A stretch of DNA of 54,430 nucleotides from NCBI GenBank assembly GCA_900552555.1, contig URZW01000009.1, positions 1 to 54,430 on the forward strand, read 5' to 3'. The position numbers and the translations under genes were made by a program. This stretch comes from an uncultured Clostridium sp. Its GTDB lineage: Bacteria; Bacillota; Clostridia; TANB77; CAG-508. The first letter of the stretch is position 1, and each line of letters begins with the position of its first letter. A model generated the notes under the pieces. The model did no database searches and was not told where the DNA came from. It saw nothing but the letters and a program-made list of their open reading frames with translations. This document shows, piece by piece, positions 28,592 through 37,125 of this stretch.

Positions 28592-29218
28592 CTAAAATTT
28601 AACAATATTTTTATATAATAGTTTTGTAGCATATGAATCTTGAATATTACTGTTTAAATTACTTTCTGGTTTCATTTTTATATATACTCCCATTAGCAAT
28701 ACAACTATACATATTATTAATATTCCTCTGGCTAGTCCATATACCATTCCCCCAACTTCATTGAATTGCTTTAGTATTGGCAATCTGGCAATTCCATCAA
28801 TTAATGAAATTATTATACTTAGTATTATTTTTACAACTACAAATAATACTATTGATGTAATTGCATAAACTATACTTTTAGCTATATTATCAGCTTCTCC
28901 TGGTAGAAGTTCATTTTTTACTTGGTTTGTTACTTCATTTGTTATTTGTGATGAAATATTATTTTTATCTTCATTATTTTCTTGAATAAAACTTGATGTA
29001 TTTTCTATAATTGTATTTTTTATTTTTTCATATATTGGTGTATTTTTTATTATCGTTCCTGCTACTGGTCTATATAAAATTAATGTTATTACAATTGCAA
29101 TAATACCTGCAAACAATTTTGCTCCTAACTTTACTAGCCCTTTTTTGTATCCTAAAAATGCTGATATTACTATAATTGCTATTAAAATTAAATCTATTAC
29201 AATACCCATAATTTTCAC
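28592..29218 (-). CDS. CvpA family membrane protein
   Basis: 208 aa with four or five membrane segments. The opening (IVIDLILIAIIVISAFLGYKKG) is typical of the CvpA (colicin V production) family, in which the LGYxKGL turn is conserved. Family members are linked to envelope integrity and, in enterics, to colicin V secretion; the molecular role is unresolved. The start is ambiguous: GAGGAGAAA precedes a GTG at 29218 at short spacing, while an ATG three codons later (29209) is spaced 12 nt. It is only 10 bp downstream of the DUF5711-like gene, so the two form an operon closed by the hairpin at 28561. Confidence 0.85.
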   Translation of the reverse strand: MKIMGIVIDLILIAIIVISAFLGYKKGLVKLGAKLFAGIIAIVITLILYRPVAGTIIKNTPIYEKIKNTIIENTSSFIQENNEDKNNISSQITNEVTNQVKNELLPGEADNIAKSIVYAITSIVLFVVVKIILSIIISLIDGIARLPILKQFNEVGGMVYGLARGILIICIVVLLMGVYIKMKPESNLNSNIQDSYATKLLYKNIVKF

Positions 29219-29228
29219 TTTCTCCTCA

Positions 29229-30410
29229 TTATAAATTTATTATTTCAATCTTATCTCTATACACTATTCCTGCAATTGAATTTGATAACACTATACTTGT
29301 TATTTCTTGGTCTGCTATATATTTTTTTACTAGCCACCCACTTGTATTTACAAATTCAACTTCTGACCCTAGGTTTAGTGCTATAATATTTCCACTTGTA
29401 TATATTTCTTTTGTTACAGCTTCTGCCGTATATAAAGCTGTACTTTTGTTGTCTGAATTCATTATATTTATTACTGAATCTGCTGTGAACAATCCTGATG
29501 ATTTTTCTTCTATTGTAACAGATGAATTTGATAATTCTATTGATGCAAATGATATTTTTTTGTCTTTAAATTCTTGTAATGTTTCTACTGTTTCATCTGA
29601 TTTTATTTCTGTTATCTTGTCTGTATACATACATAGTAGTTTGTTTTTTTCTTGATATTTTATATTTGTTATTAATTCGTTGTTTTCTCCATTATATTCT
29701 TTTTTTATTGTATCTTCGTTTTTATTTTTTGCATCTTCTATTGACATTACTTTTATATTTGATTGTATCATAGTTCCTGATGTATCTACTTGTGCAATTG
29801 CTAGGTATTTGTTGTCTTCTGATATTGATGTTGATACAACTCTTGTTGATGCTAAAAATGTTTTGAATAGTGATGTACCTTGGCTATCAAATAATTCAAC
29901 TACTGTTTTATAGCTTGTATCTACTATTGTAACTGCTACATATCCGTTTTTATTTACTGTTATTTGTGATATATTTCCTTCTATCTTTCTTTCCCATAAT
30001 ATTTCTTTGTCTGCTATTAGATATAGTTTTTGTCCTTTTTCTTCTGCAACTGCTAGATATCTATTATTACTGTTAAATATTGGTTTTGAAATTTCTAGTG
30101 TTAGGGTCTCTTCTTCTTTTCCTGTATTGTCATATATTTTGAAGTTATTTTTGTTTAATATTCCTATGTATTTGTTAAATGCATATATGTTTGAATTGTT
30201 TTCCTCTTCTATTTCTATACTTGGTAAATTGTTTTGTGTTTTTTCTTTTTGTAATATGTTTTTGTCTATCCAGTTTCTTGCTTCTTTGTTGTTTATATAT
30301 ATTATTACTGTTGTTACTAATGCTATGATTATTATTGCTATAATTGTTGCTATGATTATTTTTTTCTTGTTTATCTTTTTTATTTCTGGTTCTTCCCAAT
30401 AATCTTTCAT
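29229..30410 (-). CDS. DUF5711-like membrane-anchored beta-propeller protein
   Basis: 393 aa. A short basic cytoplasmic head and one membrane helix (~18-40) are followed by an extracellular domain of repeated ~45-residue beta-rich segments (FNSNNRYLAVAEEKGQKLYLI, ITVNKNGYVAVTIVDTSYKT, SEDNKYLAIAQVDTSG), consistent with a WD40/PQQ-like propeller. This matches my recollection of the DUF5711 family of Clostridia, whose function is unknown. AGGAAGG precedes the ATG. It heads an operon with the CvpA-like protein, suggesting an envelope role. Confidence 0.75.
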   Translation of the reverse strand: MKDYWEEPEIKKINKKKIIIATIIAIIIIALVTTVIIYINNKEARNWIDKNILQKEKTQNNLPSIEIEEENNSNIYAFNKYIGILNKNNFKIYDNTGKEEETLTLEISKPIFNSNNRYLAVAEEKGQKLYLIADKEILWERKIEGNISQITVNKNGYVAVTIVDTSYKTVVELFDSQGTSLFKTFLASTRVVSTSISEDNKYLAIAQVDTSGTMIQSNIKVMSIEDAKNKNEDTIKKEYNGENNELITNIKYQEKNKLLCMYTDKITEIKSDETVETLQEFKDKKISFASIELSNSSVTIEEKSSGLFTADSVINIMNSDNKSTALYTAEAVTKEIYTSGNIIALNLGSEVEFVNTSGWLVKKYIADQEITSIVLSNSIAGIVYRDKIEIINL

Positions 30411-30561
30411 TTAATTTTTTCCTTCCTAAGGTTTTTATTTTTCGAATTGGTATTTTTAACCTTTTTCCTTTGTTTTGTTATTTATGTTATATCAGTTTTT
30501 TGTTTTTTTTGCAATATTATTTTTTATATTTATATTGTGTCTTTTTTTATTTTTAAATTTA

Positions 30562-30592
30562 AAAGTCATGCATTTTTATTTTGCATGACTTT
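30562..30592 (-). terminator. Hairpin just after the recoded Rpn stop
   Basis: An 11-bp perfect stem AAAGTCATGCA / TGCATGACTTT begins 6 bp past the TAA at 30598, the stop reached only after the two CGG frameshifts. Its position supports the recoded C terminus. The tail is A/T mixed, so termination may be weak. Confidence 0.6.
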
Positions 30593-30597
30593 CATAA

Positions 30598-31490
30598 TTA
30601 TTGCATTTTTTCTATTTCTTCTTTGGTTAGTTGTGTGATTTCACATATCATATCTATTGGTAATTCTTTTTTTAGCATTTTCTTTGCTATTTCTATGCTT
30701 TTTTCTCTGGAACCTTCCGCTTTTCCGTTCTTCTTTTCCGTTCCTTTCTTCCAACTTTAGTTGCATGATTAATAGCATTTATTCTATCCATTTCCCATTT
30801 TTCTCTTAATTCAGCAAGTCTTCTTAACTCGGCATCTCCTGTTAAATAATTCATTTCTATTCTTTCTTCCTTTAAGGTTTCATTTTTATTTTCTGCCATA
30901 TCCACCAACTCCTTACTATTATCATCTATAAATGCAATCCACTGATTGATTTTTTCGTTCATATCAGGCTGTATCTTTCTAAATTTTGGTAATTCTATAA
31001 AATGCCATTTAATTCCTGTTAATACTTCATAATCTCGATGTTTATCTAATACTATAGCCGTTTCAGATATGTAATCTTCTACATCAAACATATTAAATCC
31101 TAATATGTTTATCATTATTATCTGGCTAATATCTTCATAATCTGTACCTATTTTTGTTTTTCTTGCCTCTACCTTTCCTGCATACATTGTTGTTCTTTCT
31201 TTAAAGTTCCCCTCATCCCTCATTTGCATTTCAATTGAAACTATAGTTCCATCTTTTAATCTTGCTTGTAAATCTAGTCTTCCACCTTTTTCTTCTTTGC
31301 TTAGCCTTTCTAAATTTACTTCTTCTCGTATTTCGATATTCTTTATATTCATTTTTAATAATGCATTTAGAAAATCTATTAAAAAGCGCTCATTTCCTTT
31401 TCTTGCAAAAAAAGCTTGAAATATAATATCATTTTTTAAATTATATATTTTTTCTTCTGTTTCTGAAATTAATTGTTTTGTGTTTTCCAT
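30598..31490 (-). CDS. Rpn family recombination-promoting nuclease, two +1 shifts at CGG
   Basis: A PD-(D/E)XK-type protein of the Rpn/RpnC (transposase_31-like) family. The N-terminal nuclease core is intact (NDIIFQAFFARKGNERFLIDFLNALL; GRLDLQARLKDGTIVSIEMQM with the D-x(n)-E-x-Q catalytic pattern; WHFIELPKF). In the zero frame it ends at 30693 with an untypical RKRRTEKRKVPEKKA tail. Skipping the C of the in-frame CGG at 30740 and again at 30727 gives GRKEGKEEGKAEGSREKS, then IEIAKKMLKKELPIDMICEI and a stop at 30598 (~296 aa). That is the Gly/Lys/Glu repeat and terminal helix normal for this family. AAAGGACA precedes the ATG. Rpn proteins have DNase activity, and recent work links them to phage defence. 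Confidence 0.85.
30725..30727 (-). other. CGG recoding site 2 in the Rpn gene
   Basis: After the first shift the new frame reads GAA GAA CGG AAA. Skipping the C gives GAA GAA GGA AAA GCG GAA GGT, i.e. EEGKAEG, and opens the frame to the family C terminus. Confidence 0.8.
30738..30740 (-). other. CGG recoding site 1 in the Rpn gene
   Basis: Zero frame AAG GAA CGG AAA; +1 frame GAA (C) GGA AAA GAA GAA, giving KEGKEE. Confidence 0.8.
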
Positions 31491-31921
31491 TTCATTGTCC
31501 TTTCTAATTATACTAAATTAATATATATATTGCAATACTATTTAGTAAATATTTATTTATATTTACAATTAAAGAGACAATTATAGACTATAATTTTTTG
31601 TTTAAATATCGGTGTATTAGCATCATTAACACTTTTATTTTATTTTTTATAATACTTTTGGGTATTTTTTTCGATTTAAGTTTTGAATTTAATTTTTATT
31701 TAATCTTGGATTTTTAAGAATTAATAATTAGATTAAATTTTAAAAATATTTATTTGTCTTTCCTAAGTTGTTTGATTTTTATTTAAGTTGTTTAAAAATA
31801 ATTTTAGTCATGCAATTGTCTAATTAATTGCATGACCATATGTTAACATGATTTTACATAACTTGTCAAGAAAAATATTTTGACATTTTTCGACACAATC
31901 ATTTTATCTGTAAATAATTTT
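31491..31921. other. 431-bp gene-free AT-rich region
   Basis: Apart from the hairpin at 31807-31836 and a weak TGTCAA/TTGACA inverted repeat around 31867-31885, I see no ORF, tRNA or repeat here. It separates the Rpn gene from the end of the pseudopilin-like gene. Confidence 0.6.
31807..31836 (-). terminator. Hairpin downstream of the pseudopilin-like gene
   Basis: An 11-bp perfect stem GTCATGCAATT / AATTGCATGAC with TAAAATTATTTTT on the minus strand. It shares the GTCATGCA core with the hairpin after the Rpn gene. Confidence 0.6.
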
Positions 31922-33916
31922 TTATTCATCTTTTCCCAATATATAAGGGTCTCCGTCTATTCCAGAACCACTTTTAATATAAACTCCATCTGCCATTGTT
32001 ACTACAGGTCTAATACCCCAGCAACGACTGTTGCTATTATTAATGTTACCGTCGTTGTACACAAACCTTATGTGGTAGCTGCTACTCATGTCAGCAGATG
32101 CAAGCCAATAATATGCTCCTGTGTTTCTCATTCCATTAGTTTTATTTGTATTATTGGTTATTGCATATGCTTCCATATAATCCATTGCATGTATATCTTT
32201 TATTTGATTTCCATTCTTATCTGTTGTATTTGCTATTAAATCTTTTTGACTTTGATCTACATACATTTGCCAACTTCTTGGATTTATTACTTTTCCTATA
32301 CTCAATGTGCTATACCCTGTTTGTCTCTTTCCACTTGATAATAAATACTCTACTCTTATATTATCATAATTTGTTGTATAATAATATACAAAATTTTCTG
32401 GACTTCCTGCATGTGTTATTTTTGTTACATATGTTTTTTCATTTTCTTCTTTACTTTCTAATATTTGCCATCCTGAATATTTTGGTATTCCCCATCCGAT
32501 TTGTGGTGTTACACTTTGATTTCTACTAGTGGCTATATTTTCACTTGATATATCACTTTTATTTGCGTTATCCCCTTTATATGTAAATCCTCCGAATGTA
32601 AAGTTTAATCCTTTATCTTTATCATTTAAATTATATATATTATTTGTTCTTTTTTCTTTATTTAACATATATAAATTCTGTTTTTTCAATTCATTTATTT
32701 CCTCTTCTGTCCAATCTCCTGCATCGTATTGTACTACTCCTTGGGCTGACATATACTGATTTACTATTACTTCTTTTTCTTCTTCTATTGTCTTTCCATT
32801 ATATGTTCCTCTTACTATAAATGTATATTTTCCATTTGATGTTATTGCATATGGTACTGTTTTTGAATTATCTGATTTTAATACCACTGAACAATTATTA
32901 CCTTCTAATATTGCTATTATATTTACATATAATATTGTTCCTTTATTTTGCGTATTTGCTCCAAGTGAATTTGTATTACTTGCACTATTGCTTGTACTTA
33001 CTGCAACTGCTGTATATTGTATTTTTAACTCTTTAGTCGTTACTTTTATATCTATATCTCCAGTAACTTTCTCAATTTTTATCTTTCCCGTATTAATATC
33101 AACCACATCATTTCCAGAAGTTGTAATAGTTTGGCCTCCCATGGTTACGGACAATTCTGTTACTGCATAATTTCCCGTTGTTGTTATCGTTGCTTCATAT
33201 GTTTTGTTATATGCTGCTTTTGTTTCATTATTATCAATTGTAGCTCCATCTCCTATAGTTTTTGTAACATTATAAAAATAATCATCTATTTTAATTATCT
33301 TTTCTGTCTTGCTTCCATCACCTGAAGTTACTACAAATTTATATTCTACTCCTAATTCCACATCATAATCTATAGAAATCTTTTTCTCTACTCCAGAAAC
33401 TACTTTTAGAGGGTTGCCCTCTGGATAATCTATCTGTTTAATTCCATTTATATTGTCTGTTACAACTATATTTATTCTAACCTTATTATCAGTTCTTGAA
33501 ACCGTCGTGTATTCTACTTCAACACTATTTACATTATATTCTGTTGATATAATATTTAAATTTTGGTCTATCATGAATTTACCAGTTATTTTGTCTTTTG
33601 TCATTATTATTAATTTGCCATTGTATGATGCATCTTCTTTTAATTGTGGATTATATTCTGTTGATATAATTTTATTTGCCCAGTCTTGAGTTACATCATC
33701 TAATGTTGCATTGCCTTGCTTTTCAACCTGCAATTCCTGTAATCCTATTGTTAACTGCTCTTTCATTTCTGATTCAATCTGTGCTTTTTTAGCTTGTTTC
33801 ACCTTAGAAAATAATCCATTTTCTCCACCTAATGTTGCTATTGCAATTCCTGCAAGCAATAATAATACAATAACAGTTATAACCATTGCTACAAGTGTAA
33901 TTCCCTTATTTTTCAT
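31922..33916 (-). CDS. Large pseudopilin-like surface protein with C-terminal GIRPVV-type domain
   Basis: 664 aa. The N terminus is a type IV prepilin-like leader: a short basic start, then GITLVAMVITVIVLLLLAG and a helix continuing into an amphipathic coil (KVKQAKKAQIESEMKEQL). The middle holds beta-rich Ig-like segments, including NVTKTIGDGATIDNNE followed by TITTTGNYAVTELSV. The C terminus (~460-655) ends in YYWLASADMSS, HIRFVYNDGNINNSNSRCWG and IRPVVTM, a layout found in secreted formylglycine-enzyme/C-type-lectin-like domains of gut bacteria. The Glu at +5 typical of true pilins is not clear. AGGAGG lies before the ATG. No pilus assembly gene adjoins it. It shares a palindromic operator region with a divergent XRE regulator. 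Function unknown; possibly a surface-displayed binding protein. Confidence 0.7.
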   Translation of the reverse strand: MKNKGITLVAMVITVIVLLLLAGIAIATLGGENGLFSKVKQAKKAQIESEMKEQLTIGLQELQVEKQGNATLDDVTQDWANKIISTEYNPQLKEDASYNGKLIIMTKDKITGKFMIDQNLNIISTEYNVNSVEVEYTTVSRTDNKVRINIVVTDNINGIKQIDYPEGNPLKVVSGVEKKISIDYDVELGVEYKFVVTSGDGSKTEKIIKIDDYFYNVTKTIGDGATIDNNETKAAYNKTYEATITTTGNYAVTELSVTMGGQTITTSGNDVVDINTGKIKIEKVTGDIDIKVTTKELKIQYTAVAVSTSNSASNTNSLGANTQNKGTILYVNIIAILEGNNCSVVLKSDNSKTVPYAITSNGKYTFIVRGTYNGKTIEEEKEVIVNQYMSAQGVVQYDAGDWTEEEINELKKQNLYMLNKEKRTNNIYNLNDKDKGLNFTFGGFTYKGDNANKSDISSENIATSRNQSVTPQIGWGIPKYSGWQILESKEENEKTYVTKITHAGSPENFVYYYTTNYDNIRVEYLLSSGKRQTGYSTLSIGKVINPRSWQMYVDQSQKDLIANTTDKNGNQIKDIHAMDYMEAYAITNNTNKTNGMRNTGAYYWLASADMSSSYHIRFVYNDGNINNSNSRCWGIRPVVTMADGVYIKSGSGIDGDPYILGKDE

Positions 33917-33944
33917 TTGTACATATTCCTCCTCTTATAGAAAG

Positions 33945-33987
33945 ATATTAACACCTTTTTACATAATTGTCAACTCTTTTGAGTTAA
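33945..33987. promoter_or_regulatory. Divergent promoter with palindromic operator
   Basis: On the minus strand TTGACA (33973-33968), 17 bp, TAATAT (33950-33945) drives the pseudopilin-like gene. An 8-bp palindrome with one mismatch, GTCAACTC-TTTT-GAGTTAAC (33968-33987), covers its -35 hexamer. It also lies near the -35 of the divergent XRE gene (TATACT at 34008-34013). It is a good candidate binding site for that regulator. Confidence 0.65.
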
Positions 33988-34030
33988 CTTCCTTTTACCT
34001 TATTTGTTATACTATAAGCGAGGTGGTTAT

Positions 34031-34273
34031 ATGTATTTAAGTTCAGCAGTTAGAAAAAGAATTGATCAATTATGTTATGATAGAGATATAACGATAAACA
34101 AAATGTGTACAATATGTGGAATTACACAATCAACTTTAGCAAACATCAACAGTAGACCAAATACAAATTTTAATATTTTAACAATTATGAGAATATGTAG
34201 AGGACTTGAAATTGAATTTAAAGATTTTTTTGATTCCCCTTTATTTGATATTAATAATATAGATGATGATTAA
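34031..34273 (+). CDS. Small XRE-family transcriptional regulator
   Basis: 80 aa consisting only of a helix-turn-helix of the Cro/C1 type (SAVRKRIDQLCYDRDITINK, then ICGITQSTLANINSR) plus a short acidic tail. GAGGTGG precedes the ATG at 34031; the frame extends nine codons upstream but over the promoter, so that start is rejected. It is divergent from the pseudopilin-like gene and probably binds the palindrome between them. A terminator hairpin follows the stop directly. Confidence 0.82.
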   Translation: MYLSSAVRKRIDQLCYDRDITINKMCTICGITQSTLANINSRPNTNFNILTIMRICRGLEIEFKDFFDSPLFDINNIDDD

Positions 34274-34317
34274 AACAAGATACAATATTGATTTTTAATT
34301 AATATTATATCTTGTTT
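34273..34317 (+). terminator. Terminator of the small XRE gene
   Basis: The stem aaacaagata / tatcttgttt is extended by caatatt/aatatta, then TTTTTATAT. A-rich on the other side, so it may also serve the convergent gene. Confidence 0.75.
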
Positions 34318-34390
34318 TTATATATTATACAGCAAACTATCATAAGAAAATCATTATATAGTAGCTATTTTTCAGATATGTTCTATAAAT

Positions 34391-35411
34391 TTATTTACTA
34401 TTTTTTATGCAAATCTGTATAATTTGAATCAGACCTAAAACCCCCAATATAGGATATAACAAATTAACCAAATTAGAAAAACCAAAACCAGAAAAAATAA
34501 TAGCACTCAAACACATCAAAACTGCAATAACATTAAAACTTTTTTTGCTAGAAGAAACATTCTTTAAAAATCCTATTCCTAAAGAAATGGCAGTTGTAAA
34601 AATAGAAATCAAAATAATAATTCCATATACTTTTTTAATACCTGGCCAGATGCTATTTATTGCATATACAGCTGGCATTTGTAATTGCTTTATATCTACA
34701 TCTATATTTATTAAAAATAGAAATACAATACTTAATAAAACAATCATAATTACACTGACTATAATTGCAATATATTTTATGTTTCTGCTATTATGTATAA
34801 GTTCTTTTATTGAAATTAAAACCGGTATAAGTAAAATACAGTTATAACTTGCATATAAAATACTCGTTATAAACCAATTTCCTTCTTTTTGTATGACTAT
34901 ATAATTATTTAAATTTTGGAAATCAATATTTTTTAAATTTACTATTCCGTATTACTAAAACCACAGCTATTAAAATTGGTATTAATATTTCATTTATTTT
35001 TACAATTCCATTTATATTTGTTTTAAATAAAATAACACATAAAATTGCTAAAATACTACTTCCTATAAAGTTATTTAAATTAATTTCTTGCTTTAAATAT
35101 GCTCCAAAACCTGCTATCATTATATAAAAAGATACCAAAATAAATATGTTTATAATTGAATTTATTAATTCTTTAATTTTTTCATTTTTTATAAAAAAAT
35201 CCAGAAATTCTTTATAATTTTTTATGTTATTTTTTTCAATTATTTTAAATGTTTTATATATTGTATATCCTATAATTAGACTTGATATTATAATTCCTAA
35301 TATTCCATTTATTCCATATGAAAAGAAAAATGTGTAGACTTCTTGACCTGATGCAAATCCTGCACCTATTAAAGTTCCTATAATCACAAATGCAACTTTT
35401 AAAATATTCAT
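34391..35411 (-). CDS. YkvI-like membrane transporter, +1 shift at CGG
   Basis: ~339 aa, about ten membrane helices, related to the YkvI family of APC-type membrane proteins. The opening NILKVAFVIIGTLIGAGFASGQEV is diagnostic. The zero frame stops after KFKKY at 34923, half way through. The preceding codons are GTA ATA CGG AAT. Skipping the C gives VIGIVNLKNIDF and continues without a stop through WFITSILYASYN to the end at 34391. ATG at 35411 is preferred because family members start M(K)NILKVAF. A further in-frame ATG (35426) lies inside a terminator hairpin. The substrate is unknown. Read literally this would be a pseudogene, but the break has the same CGG signature as four other genes. 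Confidence 0.8.
34947..34949 (-). other. CGG recoding site in the YkvI-like gene
   Basis: Zero frame ATA CGG AAT AGT, with a TGA six codons further on; +1 frame ATA (C) GGA ATA GTA AAT, open to the family C terminus. Confidence 0.8.
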
Positions 35412-35443
35412 AAAAATAAGCCCCATATTATTTTATGGGACTT
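35411..35443 (-). terminator. Terminator of the Gld-type ABC operon, abutting the YkvI-like start
   Basis: On the minus strand AAGTCCCATA / TATGGGGCTT (one mismatch) is followed by ATTTTTA, whose last A begins the ATG of the YkvI-like gene. The only GGGG resembling a ribosome site for that ATG is inside the 3' arm. Confidence 0.75.
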
Positions 35444-35488
35444 GCTTTTTAAATATGAATATTTTACATTTAATTATAATAATTTAAA

Positions 35489-37069
35489 TTATTTTTTTCT
35501 TCTTCTATTAGCCCAAACTACAATTCCTGCTATTATTATTAATAGTGGTACAGCAGTTATAATTGCCAATATAATTCTATTTTCTTGTTCTGTTGCTGTG
35601 TAAGTAACACTTCCTGTACTCTTTCTTACTGTAATATCTTCTTCTCTATCTGATAGATATGCAATTGAATTTAAAACTAAATCTTTATTTTGTCTATATG
35701 CTACCATTGGAGTTTGTGTTGACTGTGTTAATTGATAATCTGATACAAAGTAATTCTCTCCATATATAATTAATTTTGATTTAACTTCTTTGGTATCTGT
35801 TTCGTTATTTGCTGTTGTTATTGTTTTATCAAATTGAGCTCCTACAAGGAATGTTCCTTTTGATTCTCCTGCTTGTGCTGAATCTGAGTTATTTTCAAAG
35901 TTTGTTCTGAAATAAGCATTATCACTTGTTTTTACTAGTTCTGTTTTTGTTGTATTTAAATTTGTTAATTCATCATCACTTACAACATTTATTTTTGTAG
36001 CATTTATAAATATAACTCCTTCTGAATTATATAATTTATTTGTTGCATCTGCATATTGTATTACTGGCATTATTAAATCAGGTGAGTTTGATACCATTTT
36101 ACTTGAATCTGTTTCTCTTATAATTCCTAATTCAAATGGTTTTACTCCATATAATGCTAAAACTTTATTTACATTTGGTAAATCAATGCTTTTAGCTAAT
36201 GCTGCATTTAACCATAAGATGTTTCCACCTTTATTTATATAATCTGTTATTGCATTTGTTGCTACATCATCAAAATCTTTTTCAGGTGATGTTATTACTA
36301 ATGTTGTACAGTCATCTGGAACTTTTCCTGTTGATAATATGTCTAATGTTTCTACTTCATTTACTTCGTTTTGTAAATACATATTTAAATATTGCATTCC
36401 GCTTGTTAATGTAAATGAGCTATATCCACTCAAGAAATATACTTTTGGTAATTCATCTACAGATACTGATCTGATTGCTGCTGTTAATTTTTCTTCTGCT
36501 ACATTTATAGATTCATATGTTGTAGAGTCATATGTATATAAATCGCTTGATGCAAGTACTTTATATCTGTTACCACTTTCTACAATTATTCCTTCACTAC
36601 TTGTTTCTATTCCATATTTTTGTACTAAATCTGGTCTGCTTTCTTGTGTTACTGCTTCTACTTTTATTTTATCATTTACTTTTGTGTATTGTCTTGCTAA
36701 GTCAAGTGTAGAATCATCATCAGAATATCCTACAAAATAAATATTGATGTCTTTATCTATGTCTTTTACTTTTTCTTTACTTTCACTTGTTAGTGTGAAT
36801 AGTTTGTCTTCTGTTAAGTCTATTGGTGTTATGTTTAGTTTTTTCATTAAAACACTGATACCAATAAATAATCCTAATATAATTACTACTAATAAAAATG
36901 TTTTAGTTCCATTTATTAGCCATTTTTTCTTTATAGTTTCTATAAATTTATTTGTTTTTTCTGATTTTTCTTTTTTGGTTTTTTTTGCTTTTTTATCTAA
37001 TTTTTCTGTTGCTTTTTTAGCCTTTTTTTCTTCTTTGCTTATTTTTTCAGTCTTTTTATCTTCTTTCAC
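35489..37069 (-). CDS. GldG-like ABC transporter auxiliary protein
   Basis: 526 aa. A Lys/Glu-rich cytoplasmic coiled head (~1-48), one membrane helix (~55-75), a large extracytoplasmic alpha/beta region (DLTEDKLFTLTSESKEKVKDID, YFLSGYSSFTLTSGMQYLNMYL, LVITSPEKDFDD, YINKGGNILWL) and a C-terminal membrane helix with an RRRKK tail. This is the layout of the GldG/ABC_transp_aux family that partners ABC-2 exporters. It is the third gene after the ATPase and permease. The start is a GTG; AAGGA lies 11-12 nt upstream, and a 7-codon open frame (ATG AAA GGA ...) ends in a TGA overlapping that GTG, which may couple translation. Confidence 0.85.
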   Translation of the reverse strand: MKEDKKTEKISKEEKKAKKATEKLDKKAKKTKKEKSEKTNKFIETIKKKWLINGTKTFLLVVIILGLFIGISVLMKKLNITPIDLTEDKLFTLTSESKEKVKDIDKDINIYFVGYSDDDSTLDLARQYTKVNDKIKVEAVTQESRPDLVQKYGIETSSEGIIVESGNRYKVLASSDLYTYDSTTYESINVAEEKLTAAIRSVSVDELPKVYFLSGYSSFTLTSGMQYLNMYLQNEVNEVETLDILSTGKVPDDCTTLVITSPEKDFDDVATNAITDYINKGGNILWLNAALAKSIDLPNVNKVLALYGVKPFELGIIRETDSSKMVSNSPDLIMPVIQYADATNKLYNSEGVIFINATKINVVSDDELTNLNTTKTELVKTSDNAYFRTNFENNSDSAQAGESKGTFLVGAQFDKTITTANNETDTKEVKSKLIIYGENYFVSDYQLTQSTQTPMVAYRQNKDLVLNSIAYLSDREEDITVRKSTGSVTYTATEQENRIILAIITAVPLLIIIAGIVVWANRRRKK

Positions 37070-37125
37070 TTTCTTACCATTCCTTTCATTAAAGTCTTAA
37101 TTATATATTTTGTGTAAACCACTAT

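Noticed and set aside
31922..33916. A diversity-generating retroelement target
   Set aside because: The C-terminal domain is suggestive, but no reverse transcriptase, template repeat or second copy of the 3' end is in the window.
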